DNA of 6,122 bases from Planctomycetota bacterium (GTDB lineage: Bacteria > Planctomycetota > UBA1135 > GCA-002686595): assembly GCA_011524785.1 (NCBI GenBank), contig WTJQ01000548.1, positions 1-6,122 on the forward strand. The letters are read 5' to 3'. The notes beneath the pieces were generated by a model that worked only from the letters and a program-made list of their open reading frames with translations, made no database searches and was not told where the DNA came from. The position numbers and the translations under genes were made by a program. Shown in pieces: positions 1-6,122 of the stretch. The first letter of the stretch is position 1. The number at the start of each line of letters is the position of its first letter.

Positions 1-9
1 TCCCTGCCC

Positions 10-13
10 GGAG
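10..13 (+). promoter_or_regulatory. Ribosome binding site for gcvP, with a possible GTGA overlap to an upstream gene
   Basis: GGAG lies six nt before the GTG at 20 and supports that start. The GTG is part of GTGA (20-23). In the frame that uses the TGA at 21-23, the preceding codons read P-A-R-S-P-P, so an upstream gene could end here in a 4-nt stop-start overlap with gcvP. Only 20 nt of that frame are visible, so the upstream gene is inference. Confidence 0.5.
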
Positions 14-19
14 CCCCCC

Positions 20-2920
<2,901 letters not shown>

Positions 2921-2922
2921 GG

Positions 2923-3402
2923 ATGCTCTTCACCTTCGACGGCGGGGTCAGCCACAAGGCGTTCCACGACCCCGAGACGGGGACCCTCGACCTGTGGTCG
3001 GCGGGCGCCGGCGGCGAGGGGCATGCGATGGCCTGGGGGGACGCGCTGGTCGTCGTGGGGGACGAGGACGGCGTGTTCGAGCACCTGTCGCTCGAGCCCG
3101 CGGCCCTCGCCGTCACTTCCGACCTGCCCTCACGCCCGGCGGAGGCGCGCAGCGCCATCGAAGCGGGCGTGGAGCTCTGCCAGGACGAGCTGCCGAGCCT
3201 CCTGCTCGATGCCACCGAGGGGGTCCTGCGCCTCCGCTGGGGCGACCTCGAACCCGTGGAGTGGGCTCGCCTCGGGGACAGCCTCGTCTGGCTCGGGATC
3301 GATGGGGACGCACGCCTCGCGGCCCTCGTGATCGAGGGCGTCTCGCGGGACCCTGGCAGCAAGGCACAGGCCGCCTGGCTCGCGGAGCAGGGCATCGCAT
3401 GA
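2923..3402 (+). CDS. Uncharacterised 159-aa protein downstream of gcvP, with an apparent internal duplication
   Basis: I do not recognise this protein. Its ATG is 2 nt after the gcvP stop and its TGA overlaps the next ATG (ATGA), so it is firmly inside the operon. Both this tight packing and high-GC codon use matching its neighbours argue that it is real. It has no signal peptide, membrane segment or cysteine cluster (a single Cys, C86), so it is probably a small acidic cytoplasmic protein. Residues about 14-58 and 94-138 align as two copies: D16/D96, G20/G100, L22/L102, L24/L104, GD 39-40/118-119, LV 42-43/121-122, G46/G125, DG 49-50/127-128, L55/L135 and E58/E138. Each copy loosely resembles the small DUF2283 pattern (YDPEAD-x-LYI, then DEDG and GIEIL); this is my inference from memory, not a search result. 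The start has only GAGG directly abutting the ATG, so translation is probably coupled to gcvP. Function is unknown. Confidence 0.85.
   Translation: MLFTFDGGVSHKAFHDPETGTLDLWSAGAGGEGHAMAWGDALVVVGDEDGVFEHLSLEPAALAVTSDLPSRPAEARSAIEAGVELCQDELPSLLLDATEGVLRLRWGDLEPVEWARLGDSLVWLGIDGDARLAALVIEGVSRDPGSKAQAAWLAEQGIA
2962..3336 (+). repeat. Two diverged protein-level repeats within the 159-aa gene (2962-3096 and 3202-3336)
   Basis: The two about 45-residue units share the spaced pattern D-x3-G-x-L-x-L, then G-D-x-L-V-x2-G, then D-G, then a hydrophobic-E ending. They are offset by 78-80 residues with small indels. The similarity shows only in the protein; the DNA copies have diverged, so this is an old duplication of a beta-rich unit and not a recent tandem repeat. 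Confidence 0.5.
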
Positions 3403-3908
3403 GCGCGGGAGCGGACCTCTTCCGGGCCGCGGCCGAGACGCTGCGGGAGCACTCGCGCCGGATCGCCGTGGCAGCGACCACGCTCCCTCCGGAGGACCTC
3501 TGGTGGCGACCCCATCCGGACGTGCTGGCGTTCGGGAACGTGCTCGCGCACCTGGAGGGCAACGTCCGGCAGTGGATCCTCGGCGGGATCGGTGGCGCCT
3601 GCGACCACCGCGATCGCTCGGCCGAGTTCGATCGGCGCGAGGGCGAGGACCTCGTGCTCCTGGCGGCCCTCGCGGGCACGGTCGAGGAGGCCGCCTGCCT
3701 GATCGAGGGGCTGCCCGGGGACGAGGCGGACCGGCCGCGCACGATCCAGGGCTTCGAGACCACGACCCAGGGCGCGGTGCTCCACGTGGTCGAGCACTTC
3801 GCCTGGCACGCGGGGCAGGCCGTCTGGATCGCGAAGGCCCGTGCGGGCGCGGGGCACGGGCTCGCCTTCTACGACGACGCCGCCCTCGACGGCCTGACCA
3901 ACGACTGA
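3399..3908 (+). CDS. DinB-like / DUF1572-type four-helix protein, putative metal-dependent enzyme
   Basis: The 169-residue protein has the size and helical character of the DinB/YfiT-like superfamily: four-helix bundles that usually bind a divalent metal through three histidines. Visible candidates are H51 in NVLAHLEGN and the pair H133 and H137 in HVVEHFAWHAGQ. Both contexts are at the expected places: end of helix 2, and the H-x3-H of the last helix. GNVRQWI (54-60) is the hallmark I associate with the DUF1572 branch. Family members include thiol transferases using mycothiol or bacillithiol and many uncharacterised proteins, so the substrate cannot be read off. The start ATG overlaps the previous stop (ATGA), with AGGG six nt upstream. 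It is the last gene of the gcvP operon, and its stop faces the stop of the leftward gene across 7 nt. There is no signal peptide, so it is cytoplasmic. The family call is sound; a role linked to glycine cleavage is not shown. Confidence 0.85.
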   Translation: MSAGADLFRAAAETLREHSRRIAVAATTLPPEDLWWRPHPDVLAFGNVLAHLEGNVRQWILGGIGGACDHRDRSAEFDRREGEDLVLLAALAGTVEEAACLIEGLPGDEADRPRTIQGFETTTQGAVLHVVEHFAWHAGQAVWIAKARAGAGHGLAFYDDAALDGLTND

Positions 3909-3915
3909 GGTCGCG
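3909..3915. other. 7-nt gap between convergent genes
   Basis: The stop of the DinB-like gene (3906-3908) and the stop of the leftward phosphodiesterase gene (3916-3918) are separated by 7 nt. There is no room for an intrinsic terminator between them. A short inverted repeat, CTCGG/CCGAG (3922-3926 and 3932-3936), lies just inside the leftward gene but lacks a T-tract. The two transcripts probably overlap at their 3' ends, or end by Rho. Confidence 0.6.
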
Positions 3916-5313
3916 TCAGGCCTCGGCGAGACCGAGCAGCCCCAGCAGCCGGTCACGCACGCTCGTCGCGCCGACCACTCCGCTCGCGGGCTCGGGACTC
4001 GCGGCGCCCCACGGCTCGGAGGTGATCCAGACGGGGCCGTGCTCCGGACGAGCCGGCAGCCGACCATGGCTGCCGCCGATGAGGCTGGCGTCCAGCGGGA
4101 CCACGTCCATCAGGTACCGCATGCCGAGCTTCTTCTGCGCCAGCCTGCGGGCCACGCGCAGGGCAGGCACCCGCAGCGCGGGGTCCGCGAACATCTCGCA
4201 GGGGTCGTAGCCCGGCTTGCGGTGGATGTCGACGGTGCGCGCGAAGTCCGGCTCGTGGGCCGGGTCCGACCAGTAGTAGTAGGTGAACCACGCGTCCGGC
4301 TCGGCCACGGCGACCAGGTCCCCCGCGTTCGGGTGGTCGAGGTGCCAGTCCGCACGCTCGGGGCCCCCGGCCACGGCCTCGACCCCCGGCAGGTCCTCGA
4401 GGACTGCGCGCGCCGCGGTCTGCGCGTCGCCGCCCTTCGTGTACACATGGGCCAGCTGGTGGTCGGCGAGGGCGAAGGCCGCGCTGTTGTACACGTCGAG
4501 GGTGTCGCCTCCGGGCCCAGGGCGCGTCACCAGGAGCCCCGCATCGCGGAGGGCACGGTTCACGTGCACGGGCCGGCTGACCGACTCGATCGCGTACTCG
4601 CTCAGGACGACGGTCGTGGCGCCGACCCGGTCCGCCGCGGCGACCAGCTCCCCGACGAGCGCGTCGAGCTCCTCGAGCGCCTGCAGGCTGCGGGGATCGT
4701 CGGGCCCAAAGCGCTGGTGGTCGTAGTCGAGGTGGGGGAGGTAGGCGAGGGTCAGCGTGGGGCGCTGCTGCTCGAGCGTGCGCACCGTCGCGCGCTGGAT
4801 CCACTCGCTCGAGGGCAGCCCGGCCTTCGGCCCCCAGAAGTGGAAGAAGGGGAAGGGACCGAGCTCGTCCTCGAGCTCCGCTCCGAAGGAGCGGGGCCAC
4901 GAGTCGATCGCGACCTGCTTGGCACCGTCCGCCAGGTAGTGGGGGCGCGGGGTCACGGACAGGTCGACGGCCGCCCCCACGTTCCACCACCAGAAGAGCT
5001 TGGCGCAGGTGAAGGCCGGGTCCCGCCGGCGCGCCGTCTCGTAGACCTTCTCGCCCTCGACCAGCGAGTTCGCCTGCCGCCAGAGGTTGACCTCACCCGT
5101 GGAGGGCAGACGCCAGCCGTTGCCGACCGCCCCGTGCTGGTCGGGCCACAGGCCGGTCAGGTAGGTGGCCTGCGCCGAGCAGGTGACCGCCGGCAGCAGC
5201 GCCTCCAGCGGTGCGGACGAGCCCCGCGCGGCGAGCGCGGCCAGGTGCGGCGTCCTCGGGCCCACCTGCGCGAGGGAGAGGCCGACGCAATCGAGGACGA
5301 GGACGGGGCGCAT
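3916..5313 (-). CDS. Alkaline-phosphatase-superfamily protein, type I phosphodiesterase/nucleotide pyrophosphatase-like
   Basis: The 465-residue protein has the fold markers of metal-dependent phosphodiesterases and pyrophosphatases. VLVLDCVGL holds D8, a likely metal ligand. LPAVTCSAQATYLTG (40-54) holds T44, the expected nucleophile. WPDQHGAVGN (57-66) follows. YLPHLDYDHQRFGP (191-204) holds D196 and H199, in the position of the NPP P-D-S-S-G-H ligands. GSHGRLP (414-420) holds H416, matching the C-terminal G-x-H-G ligand. The usual S-D-H-G ligand pair is instead VVLSEYAIESVSRPVH (235-250). DIHRKPGYDPCEMF (362-375) is another conserved-looking block, which I recall from a bacterial subgroup of unknown substrate. 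No signal peptide is seen, so the enzyme is probably cytoplasmic, unlike most secreted phosphatases. The frame stays open upstream to 5943, but that part is antisense to two real genes. MRPVLVLD is the start that puts D8 at the usual place. No Shine-Dalgarno sequence is evident. The substrate is unknown. Confidence 0.88.
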   Translation of the reverse strand: MRPVLVLDCVGLSLAQVGPRTPHLAALAARGSSAPLEALLPAVTCSAQATYLTGLWPDQHGAVGNGWRLPSTGEVNLWRQANSLVEGEKVYETARRRDPAFTCAKLFWWWNVGAAVDLSVTPRPHYLADGAKQVAIDSWPRSFGAELEDELGPFPFFHFWGPKAGLPSSEWIQRATVRTLEQQRPTLTLAYLPHLDYDHQRFGPDDPRSLQALEELDALVGELVAAADRVGATTVVLSEYAIESVSRPVHVNRALRDAGLLVTRPGPGGDTLDVYNSAAFALADHQLAHVYTKGGDAQTAARAVLEDLPGVEAVAGGPERADWHLDHPNAGDLVAVAEPDAWFTYYYWSDPAHEPDFARTVDIHRKPGYDPCEMFADPALRVPALRVARRLAQKKLGMRYLMDVVPLDASLIGGSHGRLPARPEHGPVWITSEPWGAASPEPASGVVGATSVRDRLLGLLGLAEA

Positions 5314-5340
5314 GAGGGGAGCGAGGGTACCATCGCGCTC
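5314..5340. promoter_or_regulatory. 27-nt divergent intergenic region with candidate back-to-back -10 elements
   Basis: This is the only DNA between the start codons of the leftward phosphodiesterase gene (5313) and the rightward Rieske gene (5341). A GGTACC palindrome sits at 5326-5331. On the plus strand TACCAT (5328-5333) fits the TANNNT -10 pattern and ends 7 nt before the Rieske ATG, the spacing expected for a leaderless mRNA. On the minus strand TACCCT (5329 down to 5324) ends 10 nt before the phosphodiesterase ATG, implying a leader of only a few nt. No -35 element is convincing. A GAGGG at 5323-5327 is 13 nt from the Rieske ATG, too far for a good ribosome site, which favours the leaderless reading. 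Everything beyond the motif positions is inference. Confidence 0.4.
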
Positions 5341-5694
5341 ATGCTGAAGAAGCTGCTGGGGCTGTTCGGGAAGCGACCGGTCGTGGTGCCGGACGCCGCG
5401 AAGCTCGTGGAGGGCGAGGCGCGCACGATCGAGGTGGGGGACCTCGGCAGTGACGGGCGGCAGGTGCTGCTCTGCCGCGTGGACGGGAAGGTCCACGCGC
5501 TGGACACCGAGTGCCCCCACAACCAGGGGGGGCGGCTGATCCGCGGGCCCCTGCACGAGGGTCGCTACGCGATCTGTCCCCTGCACAACTACAAGTTCGA
5601 CCCCGCGACCGGTGAGGCGAAGGACGTCGCGTGTGGCGCGGCGCGCACCTACCGCTGCGAGGAGCGCGACGGCCGGATCGAGGTCCACCTCTGA
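5341..5694 (+). CDS. Small stand-alone Rieske [2Fe-2S] ferredoxin-like protein (NirD/BphF type)
   Basis: This 117-residue protein carries one Rieske iron-sulfur domain: C58-P-H60 and C79-P-L-H82, two cysteines and two histidines for a [2Fe-2S] cluster, separated by 18 residues. The following YKFDPATGEA (84-93) matches the usual F-D-x2-T-G after the second half-site, and Y104-R-C is followed by a final strand. The single domain and short length suit electron-carrier ferredoxins of dioxygenases or NirD-like small subunits rather than the membrane Rieske of cytochrome bc1. The first 16 residues are basic and hydrophobic (MLKKLLGLFGKRPVVV); this is too weak for a signal peptide and more likely an extension before the first strand. 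No oxygenase, reductase or nitrite-reductase partner is in the window, so the acceptor is unknown. The gene diverges from the phosphodiesterase gene and its stop overlaps the proposed start of the kinase gene. Confidence 0.92.
   Translation: MLKKLLGLFGKRPVVVPDAAKLVEGEARTIEVGDLGSDGRQVLLCRVDGKVHALDTECPHNQGGRLIRGPLHEGRYAICPLHNYKFDPATGEAKDVACGAARTYRCEERDGRIEVHL
5680..5683 (+). promoter_or_regulatory. Ribosome binding site supporting a CTG start for the ROK kinase
   Basis: GAGG lies inside the end of the Rieske gene, 7 nt before CTG at 5691. It is the only well-placed Shine-Dalgarno-like site near the kinase N-terminus. It decides in favour of the CTG over the GTG at 5727, whose only purine-rich stretch (GGGAG, 5720-5724) is 2 nt away and so too close. 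Confidence 0.45.
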
Positions 5695-6122
5695 GCGATC
5701 GGCCGAGCGCTGGCCTCCTGGGAGCCGTGGAGGGCGGGGGGACCCGCTTCGTGGTCGCCGTACGGGACGCGGCGACCGATGAGACGCTCCTCCACGAGCC
5801 AGTCCCCACCACCGACGCCGCGACGACCCTCGGGCGCGTACGCGAGCTCCTGGGCACCCACGGCCCCTTGGCCGCCGTCGGGGTGGCCTGCTTCGGGCCC
5901 CTGGACACGGCGGCTGGCCGGCTCTTCGACACGCCCAAGCCAAGCTGGGGCGGTGTCGACCTGCGCCAGGGCATCCTGCCTCGGCCGGACGTCCAGGTGC
6001 GGTTCGAGACCGACGTCGTCGGAGCCGCCCTGGGGGAGCAGGCCCGCGGTGCTGGCCAGGGCTGTCGCGACCTCGTCTACGTCACCATCGGGACGGGCAT
6101 CGGCGCGGGCCTGCTCCCCCAG
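5691..6122 (+). CDS. ROK-family sugar kinase, fructokinase-like, 3' end beyond the window
   Basis: The 144 visible residues are the N-terminal half of a ROK kinase, which transfers phosphate from ATP to a sugar in the cytoplasm. Visible motifs, counted from the CTG start, are GAVEGGGTRF (11-20, first phosphate loop, G-x-I-E-x-G-G-T-K-F in fructokinases), ACFGPLD (66-72), TPKPSW (81-86), ETDV with D108 as the expected catalytic base, GAALGE (111-116), and YVTIGTGIGAG (130-140, second phosphate loop). The pattern F-G-P-x-D/T-P-K-x-x-W/D-T-D-V-N is that of bacterial fructokinases (YdhR/GmuE type). Here V110 replaces the usual Asn. The C-terminal metal-binding Cys/His region lies beyond the window. 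No in-frame ATG precedes the first motif. CTG at 5691 overlaps the Rieske stop as CTGA and has a good GAGG upstream. GTG at 5727 is the alternative, but it would remove most of strand 1. Substrate is tentative. Confidence 0.88.
   Translation, partial: MSDRPSAGLLGAVEGGGTRFVVAVRDAATDETLLHEPVPTTDAATTLGRVRELLGTHGPLAAVGVACFGPLDTAAGRLFDTPKPSWGGVDLRQGILPRPDVQVRFETDVVGAALGEQARGAGQGCRDLVYVTIGTGIGAGLLPQ

Noticed and set aside
1..19. Glycine riboswitch upstream of gcvP
   Set aside because: Only 19 nt precede the gene here, with no aptamer-like structure; the region that could hold one is outside the window.
3922..3936. Inverted repeat CTCGG/CCGAG as an intrinsic terminator
   Set aside because: Stem of 5 bp only, no T-tract on either strand, and it lies inside the 3' coding end of the leftward gene. 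Such repeats occur by chance in DNA this GC-rich.
4039..5340. Rightward frame that would extend the Rieske protein by 434 residues at its N-terminus
   Set aside because: The added part is antisense to the phosphodiesterase gene and has no domain features. The ATG at 5341 gives a normal-length Rieske ferredoxin.
5314..5943. 210-codon upstream in-frame extension of the leftward phosphodiesterase
   Set aside because: It lies antisense to the Rieske and ROK genes, is rich in Arg, Pro and Ser, and would put a long non-family extension before the first metal ligand. The ATG at 5313 gives the normal N-terminus.

Overview
The window is a compact, very GC-rich (about 70% by eye) stretch of bacterial chromosome. 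It holds six protein genes and almost no non-coding DNA. The third codon positions are nearly all G or C, so long spurious reading frames open on both strands. The lineage cannot be fixed from this sequence. A high-GC bacterium with a single-chain glycine decarboxylase is all that is supported; Planctomycetota, Myxococcota and Actinomycetota would all fit.

Layout. (1) A rightward cluster runs from 20 to 3908: a full-length gcvP (glycine cleavage P-protein), a 159-residue protein I cannot name that looks internally duplicated, and a DinB/DUF1572-like putative metal-dependent protein. Spacing is 2 nt, then a 4-nt ATGA overlap, so this is almost certainly one operon. It probably continues upstream, because the gcvP GTG sits in a GTGA that could be the stop of a preceding gene. 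(2) A leftward gene, 5313 down to 3916, encodes an alkaline-phosphatase-superfamily (type I phosphodiesterase/nucleotide-pyrophosphatase-like) enzyme. It converges on the operon with only 7 nt between stop codons. (3) A second rightward pair begins at 5341: a small stand-alone Rieske [2Fe-2S] protein, then a ROK-family (fructokinase-like) sugar kinase that runs off the window end. The pair diverges from the phosphodiesterase gene with 27 nt between start codons.

How the genes work together. gcvP belongs to glycine catabolism and one-carbon supply. Its partners gcvT, gcvH and lpd are not in the window. The two small genes after it are co-transcribed, but nothing in them shows a glycine-cleavage role. 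The Rieske protein could supply electrons to an oxygenase or reductase encoded elsewhere. The kinase probably phosphorylates a hexose in the cytoplasm. No common pathway links the phosphodiesterase, Rieske and kinase genes beyond shared control DNA.

I see no RNA genes, mobile elements, CRISPR arrays or obvious nucleotide repeats. Most of the window is ordinary metabolism. The points worth a second look are the duplicated gcvP-linked protein, the altered metal-site motif of the phosphodiesterase, the 27-nt divergent promoter region and the apparent CTG start of the kinase.
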